Assembly (NCBI GenBank): GCA_913052045.1
Contig: CAJXDJ010000086.1
Location: 1 to 5,199, forward strand
Direction: 5' to 3'
DNA length: 5,199 bases
Source of the DNA: an uncultured Dehalococcoidia bacterium
Lineage (GTDB): Bacteria > Chloroflexota > Dehalococcoidia > Lucifugimonadales > GCA-2712585
Shown here: piece after piece, positions 1 through 5,199 of the stretch
How the letters are laid out: every line of letters begins with the position of its first letter
Position numbering within the stretch: position 1 is the first letter of the stretch
Made by a program: the position numbers and the translations under genes
The notes under the pieces: model-generated
Told to the model about the DNA's origin: nothing
The model's database searches: none
The model's input: only the letters and a program-made list of their open reading frames with translations

Positions 1-828
1 AAAATCATTATACGAAAGCGCGATTGCTCCCCCAATAATTTCTTGGTTTTTATATACTAAAAAAACTTTTACTTCACCAAACTTATAGTATTCTATTAAA
101 TTCAGAAAAAACTTTTTAGACAATGATGGGGAGCCTAAACGTAACATGTTCTTAGTGTAAATCTTATAAAAATCAAGAATGGCATCTTTTGAAGATTCTA
201 TTATTAGTCGAAGGTTATAGTTGTCTGGGAGAAATTTGGCGAGCTTTTTCATTTCAGATTCTGTATCAGTTTGTAGTTGGTAATCTTTACCTTCGGAGGC
301 AAAACGCATTCTAACCATCATCTTTGACAGTTCGTTTAAACGATCTGCAGTACTGTATAGACTAAACATGACCTCATTTATGTCTGTGCCCTCCTCCTCA
401 GTGTTTTCTGATTGCAAACTTACGCTTGCGGATGAGATCGTTTCTATCGGTTTTGTTGAGTTCCAGAGTTGAGTATAGACTTGGGTAATCTCTCCAACGA
501 GTTGCATGGATATTTCGAGATCTTGAACAGATATGTTACCGCCGAATATTAGATCGTCATTTCTGAAAATAGCCATTTTGCGAATCAAGTCGTAGCTATC
601 AATCTCTTCGGGGACAGGTGGCATGGGAAATGACGAAATTTCCTCCATAGGTGCACCTCCCATCGTGGATGCCAGAAATGGTGGAACGTATTTAGCCATG
701 TTTATAGGCATGGGGAATACGACTACATAGGTTGCGTAAACTCGCCCCACTTCTACTGTGTCTCTGAAATATACTAGAGCATGGCCCCTGGGTTCTTCTT
801 GGTTACCTAATTCGAATATTAGATTCAT
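1..828 (-). CDS. Unrecognised N-terminal region fused to FemAB-like C-terminal half; partial, runs off left edge
   Basis: The frame is open from the ATG at 828 to base 1 (276 codons, no stop), so the C terminus lies outside the window. ATG is the only in-frame start after an upstream TGA; the ribosome site is poor (ACAGG directly before ATG). Residues 1 to about 205 match no family I know: a beta-rich start (VYFRDT, VYATYVVVFPMP), Met/Pro-rich residues 38-73, and an acidic linker at about 140-150 (ENTEEEGTD). From about residue 212 the sequence reads like the second GNAT domain of FemAB/BioF2-like proteins (peptidoglycan or other aminoacyl/acyl transferases): DFYKIYTKNMLRLGSP, then KKFF, then FLVYKNQEIIGGAIALSY. 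The usual first GNAT half and its R-N-IRKA-like stretch are not visible upstream. The gene starts 33 bases after the RidA gene and is probably co-transcribed. The coding frame is sure; the FemAB assignment is moderate; the function of the N-terminal part is unknown. Confidence 0.75.
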   Translation of the reverse strand, partial: MNLIFELGNQEEPRGHALVYFRDTVEVGRVYATYVVVFPMPINMAKYVPPFLASTMGGAPMEEISSFPMPPVPEEIDSYDLIRKMAIFRNDDLIFGGNISVQDLEISMQLVGEITQVYTQLWNSTKPIETISSASVSLQSENTEEEGTDINEVMFSLYSTADRLNELSKMMVRMRFASEGKDYQLQTDTESEMKKLAKFLPDNYNLRLIIESSKDAILDFYKIYTKNMLRLGSPSLSKKFFLNLIEYYKFGEVKVFLVYKNQEIIGGAIALSYNDF

Positions 829-861
829 CCTGTAAGTATAAGACTCAGGAGCTACTCATGG

Positions 862-1248
862 CTAATTTCCCAAATCAGCGATTGCCTCAATCTCCACTCT
901 AAGTTCAGGTTGAGCTAAAGCTGATACCACTACTAACGTGCTTGTGGGCAGTGCCGGAGGATTAAAGTATTCAGCCCGTATTTTACGAAAACTATCCATG
1001 TCTTCGGTATGAGTCAAAAACACAGTTAATTTGACTATGTTTTCTAGGTCAGCCTCGCATAATTGTAGTATTCCTTTGATATTATCGAAAGTTTGACGAG
1101 TCTGGGATGATATGTCTGGTCCCACTAAACTACCAGCACTATCTTTACCAACTTGGCCAGAGATAAATACGATATTTCCAGTTCTTATCGCAGGGACAAA
1201 ACCCCTATTCGGACCTTGATTTTTGGGATCTATTCTTTGTATCGCCAT
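862..1248 (-). CDS. RidA/YjgF/UK114 family protein (non-canonical Rid subfamily)
   Basis: This 128-residue protein is full length for the Rid family, which forms small cytosolic trimers; RidA itself hydrolyses reactive enamines/imines made by PLP enzymes. Visible family marks are GPNRGFVPAIRTGN-IVFISGQ (residues 12-32), the helix QTRQTFDNIKGIL (49-61), KLTVFLT (73-79), FRKIRAEYF (87-95) and RVEIEAIADLG (117-127). The catalytic Arg of E. coli RidA (Arg105, in PARS) aligns with Ser103 in the stretch PTSTLVVV, while the Glu of the terminal VEIEA motif is kept. The protein is therefore more likely one of the other Rid subfamilies than a true imine deaminase, and its substrate is unknown. The start is firm: AGGAGG lies at 1259-1254, six bases before the ATG. 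It is the first gene of a minus-strand pair with the gene ending at the left edge. Confidence 0.93.
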   Translation of the reverse strand: MAIQRIDPKNQGPNRGFVPAIRTGNIVFISGQVGKDSAGSLVGPDISSQTRQTFDNIKGILQLCEADLENIVKLTVFLTHTEDMDSFRKIRAEYFNPPALPTSTLVVVSALAQPELRVEIEAIADLGN

Positions 1249-1253
1249 CTATT

Positions 1254-1259
1254 CCTCCT
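1254..1259 (-). promoter_or_regulatory. Strong Shine-Dalgarno site for the RidA gene
   Basis: A perfect AGGAGG on the minus strand, followed by five bases (AATAG) and ATG. It fixes the start at 1248 and is the best ribosome site in the window. Confidence 0.85.
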
Positions 1260-1279
1260 GAGGGTTGATATGCATGGCA

Positions 1280-1308
1280 ACTCTAGGTTAGCTTGTAATT
1301 TTGGTCAA
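1280..1308 (-). promoter_or_regulatory. Candidate sigma-70-type promoter for the RidA gene
   Basis: On the minus strand, TTGACC (1308-1303, five of six to the -35 consensus) is followed by exactly 17 bases and TAGAGT (1285-1280, four of six to TATAAT). Transcription would begin near 1273, giving a leader of about 25 bases that contains the AGGAGG site. This is called by eye with no experimental support. Confidence 0.5.
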
Positions 1309-1422
1309 GCAATATCGAGTGTGACTGGGATGAGTGGATATCACCAAGGCTCGAAACCATTACTTCCCTAGGCAGCTTTCTACCCACATATACTAATACT
1401 TGCAAAGTAATAGAGGGATTAG

Positions 1423-1452
1423 TTGACATGAAGGCACGACTCCTGTTAGGTT
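1423..1452 (+). promoter_or_regulatory. Candidate promoter for the HesB-like gene
   Basis: A perfect -35 hexamer TTGACA lies at 1423-1428. The -10 is weak: TAGGTT at 1447-1452 (18-base spacer, three of six) or TTAGGT at 1446-1451 (17-base spacer, two of six). The leader would be about 30 bases. The -35 is striking; the pairing with a -10 is uncertain. Confidence 0.38.
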
Positions 1453-1476
1453 GATTTCACTACATATGACTGTGAT

Positions 1477-1483
1477 GGAGGTG
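1477..1483 (+). promoter_or_regulatory. Shine-Dalgarno site that supports a TTG start
   Basis: GGAGGTG at 1477-1483 sits seven bases (counted from GGAGG) before the TTG at 1489. No in-frame ATG or GTG lies between the upstream in-frame TAG (1447-1449) and the TTG. The next in-frame ATG is codon 6 (1504), which has no comparable ribosome site, so TTG is the likely start. Confidence 0.7.
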
Positions 1484-1488
1484 TCGGT

Positions 1489-1878
1489 TTGGAACTGACA
1501 ACGATGGCCGCGGAAAAAATAAAGGAGGTATTGGTCGAAGAGGACGCCAACCAATCATCTCTAAGGGTTATAGCTGTACCCAATGATAATGGAAGCGTCC
1601 AATACATGCTCACATTGGAACAAGAAAGCCAACCAGACGATACTCCTGTGACTCTTGATGGGTTGAAGTTCCTTGTTGATTCTGAGAGTGCACCATATTT
1701 GGAAAAAGCTACCATAGACTTTGTAGAGGACCTGACGAGGGCAGGGTTTATAATAAGCAACCCCGACTTCCCGGCTCAGTCAGGATGTGGTAGCGGAGGC
1801 GGAGGGTGCGGATGTGGTAGCGGAGGCGGAGGGGGTGGATGTGGAAGTGGAGGCGGAGGGTGTGGCTGCGGGTCCTAA
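1489..1878 (+). CDS. HesB/IscA-type (A-type carrier) Fe-S protein homologue with Cys/Gly repeat tail
   Basis: The protein has 129 residues from a TTG start. Residues 1-92 follow the A-type carrier fold: LTTMAAEKIKEVL (3-15), LRVIAV (25-30), QYMLTL (38-43), the GLKFLVDSESAPYLEKATIDFVEDL strand-helix-strand block (58-82) and GFIISNP (86-92). These proteins accept and deliver Fe-S clusters through three cysteines, one in a GGCSG loop and two in a terminal CGCG. Here the GGCSG loop is replaced (Asn34 aligns with the Cys). The terminal motif is expanded to G99-S129 with six Cys (100, 107, 109, 118, 125, 127) in Gly-rich spacing. Family membership is well supported; classical carrier function is doubtful because the first ligand is missing. 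It may bind metal or clusters through the tail alone. It is a single gene convergent with trxB. Confidence 0.85.
   Translation: MELTTMAAEKIKEVLVEEDANQSSLRVIAVPNDNGSVQYMLTLEQESQPDDTPVTLDGLKFLVDSESAPYLEKATIDFVEDLTRAGFIISNPDFPAQSGCGSGGGGCGCGSGGGGGGCGSGGGGCGCGS
1783..1875 (+). repeat. In-frame 27-bp tandem repeat encoding the Cys/Gly tail
   Basis: Units begin at 1783, 1810 and 1837, with a 12-base partial unit at 1864. Each full unit encodes GCGSGGGG plus C, G and C in turn. The first 24 bases of units 1 and 2 are identical, and unit 3 differs from them at two positions, both synonymous. Period and frame agree exactly (27 bases, nine residues), which points to tandem duplication. Confidence 0.93.
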
Positions 1879-1890
1879 ATATCCTTTCTG

Positions 1891-1905
1891 TGGCGATCTT
1901 CGTCA
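1891..1905. terminator. Weak hairpin in the convergent gap
   Basis: TGGCGATCTTCGTCA can fold into a six-pair stem (one G-U) with a three-base loop. It sits in the 36-base gap between the convergent HesB-like and trxB genes. There is no T-run after it on either strand, so an intrinsic terminator is doubtful. It is recorded because it is the only structure in that gap. Confidence 0.2.
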
Positions 1906-1914
1906 GTATGGTTA

Positions 1915-2835
1915 CTAATCGCCGCTTATATAGTGATAAGCGGCCAGGGCAGCTGTGATACCGTCGCCCACTGCGCTTCCGAGTTGTCGTTCCGAGTGCG
2001 TCCTGACATCTCCACATACGAAAATCCCTGGGATGGATGTTCTCATCTGGATGTCAGAATTGATGTGGCCTAGGTCGTCTGTTGGAAGCACACCTTTTAA
2101 GAAGCCACTATTCGGTATAAATCCAATATATATGAAAGCACCCGTTGCAGGAAATTCGTAAGACTTACCTGTTTTTAAGTTTTTAGTTAAGACCCTGTCC
2201 ATTAGATCAGTGCCGCGAAATTCTTCCACCACGTGGTTCAGGAGTAAGTCCATTTTCGGATTAGCTAGAGCACGTTCTTGAAGGATTTTACTAGCTCTGA
2301 GTTGGTCTCTCCTATGAATAACCGTCACCTTTTCTACTATTCCAGTCAAGTACGATCCTTCATCTAAGGCCGCATCTCCTCCACCTACGACAATCACTTC
2401 TTCACCCCTAAAAAAGTTAGCGTCGCATATAGCGCAGTAAGACACACCCTTTCCAGAGTAGTCCTCTTCACCGGGTACTCCTAGTTTTTTGTGAGATCCC
2501 CCGGAGGCTATGATAATTGTTTTAGCACAGTAAGAGTTTTCGGATGTGTGAACGATTTTCAGAGGTCTGTCTAATTGTTCAACTGCGACTACTTCTTCAT
2601 ATTTGAGTTCTGCGCCAAATCTTCGGGTCTGTTCTTCCATCATTCTGGATAGCTCTGGGCCTTTTATGCCTTTTGGAAAACCGGGGTAATTTTCGATCTC
2701 GTCGGTTACCAGTATCTGTCCGCCGAATCCGATTTTCTCTATCACCATAGTTTTCAACATCGCTCTCGATGAGTACAAACCAGCGCCTAGTCCCGCTGCT
2801 CCCCCGCCTATTATTAGTACATCAAACTGTTCCAT
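1915..2835 (-). CDS. trxB: Thioredoxin reductase (NADPH, FAD flavoprotein)
   Basis: The 306 residues are normal for the low-molecular-weight bacterial enzyme that passes electrons from NADPH through FAD and a redox disulfide to thioredoxin in the cytosol. Visible parts in order are the FAD dinucleotide fold GGGAAG (10-15), GFGGQI (36-41), ENYPGFP (48-54), the redox pair CAIC (Cys134, Cys137), the NADPH fold GGGDAA (151-156), the NADPH phosphate motif HRRDQLR (174-180) and the C-terminal FAD motif GIFVCGDVR (270-278) followed by RQLGSAVGDG. ASGG (110-113) replaces the common ATGA, and Cys274 sits where Ala is usual; both are minor. The ATG at 2835 has GAGAGG seven bases before it. It lies 24 bases after the epimerase gene, so it is probably the last gene of the htpX-epimerase-trxB transcript. 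No thioredoxin gene is in the window. Confidence 0.93.
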   Translation of the reverse strand: MEQFDVLIIGGGAAGLGAGLYSSRAMLKTMVIEKIGFGGQILVTDEIENYPGFPKGIKGPELSRMMEEQTRRFGAELKYEEVVAVEQLDRPLKIVHTSENSYCAKTIIIASGGSHKKLGVPGEEDYSGKGVSYCAICDANFFRGEEVIVVGGGDAALDEGSYLTGIVEKVTVIHRRDQLRASKILQERALANPKMDLLLNHVVEEFRGTDLMDRVLTKNLKTGKSYEFPATGAFIYIGFIPNSGFLKGVLPTDDLGHINSDIQMRTSIPGIFVCGDVRTHSERQLGSAVGDGITAALAAYHYISGD

Positions 2836-2859
2836 GCCTAAGCCTCTCTAAATAATAAT

Positions 2860-3807
2860 TCATCCAGTTGGGTATGTTGAGCTCTCCATGAACGATTTTG
2901 CGGTTAGTTCTAGCCCTCTTAGTAGGTCCACTTGAGGTTCCCAATCCATCTCCTTCTTAGCCTTCGAATAGTCAAGGCTAATCTTCCAAACGTCTCCGGG
3001 GCGTGCGGGGGCGTAAATAGGGGTGCGTTTGTAGTTGAACTGCTTGGACAGAATTCTGAATATGTCGTTTATTGACGATCCTATACTGGTGCCTATATTG
3101 AAAGAACCGACTATACCTTCTTTCATTGCTCTTAAGTTTGCGTTAACAACATCTTCAACGTAAACAAAATCTCTTTGTTGTCGGCCATCACCGAAAATTT
3201 GGATTGGTTTTCCTTCGGCCATTGCCTTTGAAAATATTGCTACAACTCCAGCTTCTCCACGAGGATCTTGCCTAGGACCGTAAACGTTTCCATATCTTAA
3301 CGCTACAAACCCCAGTCTGTATAACCTTCGATAAAGATCAAGATACATTTCGCAAGCATATTTAGAGAGACCGTAAGGAGATAGTGGTACTACGGGATGA
3401 TCTTCAGAACACGGAGTGACATTGGGATCTCCATAGAGAGCCCCGCCTGTTGATGCGAAAATCAATTTATCTACCCCGTAGCGTCTCGCTGCTTCAATTA
3501 GTTTGATGGTGCCAGTGATGTTAATTCTACAGTCCTTCATTGGATCCCTGACGGAATTGCTAACGCTGATTTGGGCGGCGTGGTGGAACACAAACGAAGG
3601 TTTCTCTCGTGCGAAAATTTCTTCTATGGTAGATTCATTTATATCTGTATGGTAAAAACTAACTCCTCTAGGCAGATTTCTTAGTTTGCCTGTGCTCAAG
3701 TCATCGACTACGAGGACTCTATAGTCAAGTTGAACCAATTTTTCAACGAGATGAGAGCCAATAAAGCCTGCCCCACCAGTTACTAGGACCGACTTGCTGG
3801 TTACCAC
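2860..3807 (-). CDS. NAD-dependent sugar-nucleotide epimerase, GalE-like (extended SDR)
   Basis: The protein has 315 residues, typical of short GalE-like enzymes that interconvert UDP-sugars through a bound-NAD keto intermediate in the cytosol, feeding surface polysaccharide or galactose metabolism. Visible marks are the Rossmann motif GGAGFIGS (11-18), the NAD ribose acids DD (35-36), HHAAQISV (75-82), STGG (119-122), the catalytic pair Tyr145/Lys149 in YGLSK, RYGNVYGPRQ, then GDGRQQRDFVYVEDV and, near the end, ARPGDV. All catalytic residues are present. The exact sugar (UDP-glucose, UDP-GlcNAc, UDP-glucuronate) cannot be read from sequence by eye. The start is GTG at 3807, seven bases inside the end of htpX, which implies translational coupling; an AGGAG lies a rather long 12 bases upstream. 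trxB follows after 24 bases. Confidence 0.92.
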   Translation of the reverse strand: MVTSKSVLVTGGAGFIGSHLVEKLVQLDYRVLVVDDLSTGKLRNLPRGVSFYHTDINESTIEEIFAREKPSFVFHHAAQISVSNSVRDPMKDCRINITGTIKLIEAARRYGVDKLIFASTGGALYGDPNVTPCSEDHPVVPLSPYGLSKYACEMYLDLYRRLYRLGFVALRYGNVYGPRQDPRGEAGVVAIFSKAMAEGKPIQIFGDGRQQRDFVYVEDVVNANLRAMKEGIVGSFNIGTSIGSSINDIFRILSKQFNYKRTPIYAPARPGDVWKISLDYSKAKKEMDWEPQVDLLRGLELTAKSFMESSTYPTG

Positions 3808-4685
3808 CCGGAATCCATGCTCCTTAATCTATTAACGCGTTCCGATGTCGGAGGATGTGTTGAGAAGAGTTTCATCATTGTCCGGCCATTCATGAATGAG
3901 AGGGATTGTCCTTGTAATGGTTCCACGATGAACATATGTGATATTGCTTGGTTAGACTCCATGGGAACTTGCTTTGATCCGCGATCAAGTTTTTCAAGTG
4001 CGTTTGCTAGCGTGTGCGGATCCCCACAGGTTTTAGCTCCTGTTGCATCAGCTTGAAATTCTCTTGTTCTAGAAATAGCCATGCGGACTATGGTAGCGAG
4101 TAAGGGAATAACTATAGCTAGTATGATTAAACCTACTATTCCAAAGGTGCTAGTGCTTCCGCCCCTTCGACCGCCCCCAAATCCGCCAAAAATGAGAGAA
4201 AACTTAGCCATCCACGCGATCATTCCTATCGCAGATGCTACGGTTGCTACCATAGTCATAATTAGGGTGTCTCTATTCCCTACGTGAGCTAATTCGTGGG
4301 CTATAACGGCTCCTAACTCTTGGGGGGTTAGAAGTTTGATTATCCCTGTTGTCACAGCTATAGAAGCCTTTTGAGGGGACCGGCCCGTAGCGAAGGCATT
4401 TGGTGAGGTGTTTTCTATTATGTAGACTGTGGGCTTAGCCATACCAACCATAGCTACTTGCTTGTCCACAATAGCGTGTAGGGTTGGTTGTTCGTGTGGG
4501 GTTGATTTGCGGGCCTTTGTCATTGCAAGTGCCAATCGGTCGCTAAACCAGAATGAGAAGAAATTGAATCCTATTGCGAAGATAAGAGCAATAATCAGCC
4601 CGTCTATACCGCCTACCAATGCGCCGACAGTAAGTAAGAGCATACCCATGAACATCATTAGAAGCATAGTTTTAATTGTATTCAT
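3801..4685 (-). CDS. htpX: HtpX-like membrane zinc metalloprotease (M48B)
   Basis: The 294 residues match the usual HtpX length (about 290). HtpX is an inner-membrane protease with a cytosolic active site that removes misfolded membrane proteins alongside FtsH. Four hydrophobic segments are visible at about 6-26, 27-47, 139-162 and 181-205. The zinc site is HELAH (130-134), with the third ligand Glu209 in REFQADATGA. NTSPNAFATGRSP (92-104) and STHPPTSERVNRL near the C terminus are further family motifs. A Gly/Arg-rich loop (GGFGGGRRGG, 167-176) separates segments 3 and 4, as in other members. The ATG at 4685 has only a weak ribosome site; Met7, Met10 or Met13 could also serve, but the first Met gives the usual length. 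It is the first gene of the minus-strand cluster and its stop overlaps the epimerase start. Function is inferred from the family. Confidence 0.93.
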   Translation of the reverse strand: MNTIKTMLLMMFMGMLLLTVGALVGGIDGLIIALIFAIGFNFFSFWFSDRLALAMTKARKSTPHEQPTLHAIVDKQVAMVGMAKPTVYIIENTSPNAFATGRSPQKASIAVTTGIIKLLTPQELGAVIAHELAHVGNRDTLIMTMVATVASAIGMIAWMAKFSLIFGGFGGGRRGGSTSTFGIVGLIILAIVIPLLATIVRMAISRTREFQADATGAKTCGDPHTLANALEKLDRGSKQVPMESNQAISHMFIVEPLQGQSLSFMNGRTMMKLFSTHPPTSERVNRLRSMDSGW

Positions 4686-4745
4686 ACTTAATCTTCGTTA
4701 ATAACTACAAGAGCGTCTCAGTTCCGAATTAGTTATCACCGTGTC

Positions 4746-4751
4746 ATTATA
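4746..4751 (-). promoter_or_regulatory. Candidate -10 element for htpX
   Basis: A perfect TATAAT on the minus strand (4751-4746) lies about 60 bases before the htpX start. No good -35 is found at 16-19 bases upstream (the hexamer at 17 is TGTTTT). Either an activator helps, or an alternative sigma factor is used, or the match is chance in AT-rich DNA. Confidence 0.42.
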
Positions 4752-4767
4752 TAAGTAGTGATACTTA
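4752..4767. repeat. Perfect inverted repeat next to the htpX -10, possible operator
   Basis: TAAGTA-GTGA-TACTTA forms a perfect dyad with six-base arms and a four-base spacer. It abuts the TATAAT candidate and lies within the promoter spacer. A second pair, TATCAC (4734-4739) and GTGATA (4758-4763), flanks the same -10. This is not the CIRCE heat-shock operator. Binding by a repressor is inference. Confidence 0.35.
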
Positions 4768-4876
4768 AAAAACAGGTGTTATGTGTGGAATAGATTATCG
4801 TTAACCAATTTTTAGATTCAAGATCGACTGGGACGATTTGTCTTAGTTAAATTTGAAAGGAAGGGTGTTGAGTTTG

Positions 4877-4906
4877 TTGTAACCACTTCTCTCCAAATGA
4901 TATACT
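4877..4906 (+). promoter_or_regulatory. Extended -10 promoter for the zinc-ribbon gene
   Basis: TTGTAA (4877-4882, four of six) is followed by 18 bases and TATACT (4901-4906, five of six), preceded by TG plus one base (4898-4900), which makes an extended -10. Transcription would begin near 4913, leaving a leader of about 22 bases with the AGGAGA site. It is the best-looking promoter in the window and diverges from htpX. Confidence 0.6.
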
Positions 4907-4924
4907 CGGGTCGAAATTTCAGCT

Positions 4925-4930
4925 AGGAGA
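4925..4930 (+). promoter_or_regulatory. Shine-Dalgarno site deciding a TTG start
   Basis: AGGAGA at 4925-4930 is four bases before the TTG at 4935. The nearby ATG at 4939 is out of frame with the zinc-ribbon protein, so TTG is the likely start. Confidence 0.7.
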
Positions 4931-4934
4931 TCTC

Positions 4935-5144
4935 TTGGATGACAGGAATTTTCCCACATGTCTAAAATGCCACTCAGGGCAGCTAGTTCCGCTTTCGGAT
5001 TATGGCAATCATGGTGCGGCCGTCCATTACAAGGCTTGGGTATGTACCAGTCCCGATTGTTTATTCAATATAAAGATACGGAATGGCGACGTTTACCTTA
5101 ACGAACTCATTATTGATAGCGCCGGGCAGCCCAGAATACGCTGA
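4935..5144 (+). CDS. Small zinc-ribbon protein of unknown function
   Basis: The protein has 69 residues from a TTG start. The visible feature is a zinc-ribbon pattern: Cys9-x2-Cys12 in CLKCHSG, and Cys37-x4-Cys42 in VCTSPDC, separated by LVPLSDYGNHGAAVHYKAW. A short beta-like stretch, FNIKIRNGDVYLNELIID, follows (44-61). There is no signal peptide or membrane segment, so it is probably cytosolic. I do not recognise a named family. Such ribbons bind nucleic acid or protein partners, or simply stabilise small regulators. Supporting a real gene are a good promoter, a good ribosome site, ordered Cys spacing and a coherent hydrophobic pattern. It is transcribed divergently from htpX; a functional link to it is unproven. 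Confidence 0.78.
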   Translation: MDDRNFPTCLKCHSGQLVPLSDYGNHGAAVHYKAWVCTSPDCLFNIKIRNGDVYLNELIIDSAGQPRIR

Positions 5145-5199
5145 CACTGCTTTTAGGTAATCGTATTACGGTCAACATGGGACTGTTGTCGTAAAAGTG
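5145..5199. other. Right-edge non-coding stretch
   Basis: The 55 bases after the zinc-ribbon stop hold no gene that I can see. A small imperfect hairpin (CAACA at 5173-5177 with TGTTG at 5184-5188) is present without a T-run, so I do not call it a terminator. Confidence 0.4.

Larger units (their letters stand above)
1249..1488. other. Divergent intergenic region with promoter elements, no gene seen
   Basis: The 240 bases between the divergent RidA and HesB-like genes hold two candidate promoters and two ribosome sites. I found no convincing coding frame, tRNA or riboswitch. A plus-strand frame from 1153 to 1371 is mostly antisense to the RidA gene and shows no protein-family features. Roughly 1309-1422 is unassigned. 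Confidence 0.6.

Noticed and set aside
1345..1365. GCTCGAAACC resembling a tRNA T-loop
   Set aside because: The flanking stem does not pair over five bases and no acceptor, D or anticodon arms fit upstream.
1153..1371. Open frame on the plus strand over the start of the RidA gene
   Set aside because: Mostly antisense to a clear RidA gene, no ribosome site or family features; a shadow frame.
1397..1409. TACTT-GCA-AAGTA dyad upstream of the TTGACA
   Set aside because: Five-base arms are expected by chance in a gap this size; the resemblance to the htpX dyad is in the opposite arm order.
1783..1875. Tandem repeat as a CRISPR or mobile element
   Set aside because: Units are contiguous with no spacers and keep the reading frame; it is a protein-coding repeat.
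1748..2017. Minus-strand open frame antisense to the Cys/Gly tail
   Set aside because: Its repetitive His/Arg/Leu-rich protein is simply the complement of the tandem repeat, and it overlaps trxB.
3817..4701. Several plus-strand open frames opposite htpX
   Set aside because: They are antisense to a well-supported HtpX gene with intact motifs and have no features of their own.
5168..5192. Imperfect hairpin near the right edge as a terminator of the zinc-ribbon gene
   Set aside because: The stem is interrupted and no T-run follows on either strand.

Overview
The window looks like an ordinary housekeeping stretch of a bacterial chromosome of moderate GC. Shine-Dalgarno sites are good, three starts are non-ATG (two TTG, one GTG), and promoters are sigma-70-like. 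The style of the thioredoxin reductase, HtpX and Cys/Gly-tailed HesB-like proteins suggests Chloroflexota (Dehalococcoidia/SAR202-like). That placement is an inference from memory of protein style, not a search result, and it is tentative.

Layout. On the minus strand, 1248 to 1 holds a RidA-family gene, followed 33 bases later by a gene that runs off the left edge. That second gene has an unrecognised N-terminal region joined in frame to what looks like the C-terminal half of a FemAB-like (GNAT-fold) transferase. The joined part coincides with a drop in GC to about 29%. A 240-base gap (1249-1488) carries divergent promoter candidates. On the plus strand, 1489-1878 encodes an A-type (HesB/IscA) Fe-S carrier homologue. 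It lacks the first conserved cysteine and ends in tandem Cys/Gly repeats. It converges on a minus-strand cluster transcribed in the order htpX (4685-3801), a GalE-type sugar-nucleotide epimerase (3807-2860, overlapping htpX by 7 bases) and trxB (2835-1915, 24 bases further on). A 249-base divergent region (4686-4934) separates htpX from a plus-strand gene for a small zinc-ribbon protein (4935-5144). The last 55 bases hold no gene.

How the genes may work together. htpX (membrane protein quality control), the epimerase (surface sugars) and trxB (thiol reduction) are probably one transcript by spacing, but they do not form a known pathway. The thiol-rich HesB-like protein next to trxB is suggestive only. 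I see no CRISPR array, insertion sequence, tRNA, rRNA or defence system. The two observations most worth following are the Cys/Gly repeat tail on the HesB-like protein and the FemAB fusion at the left edge.
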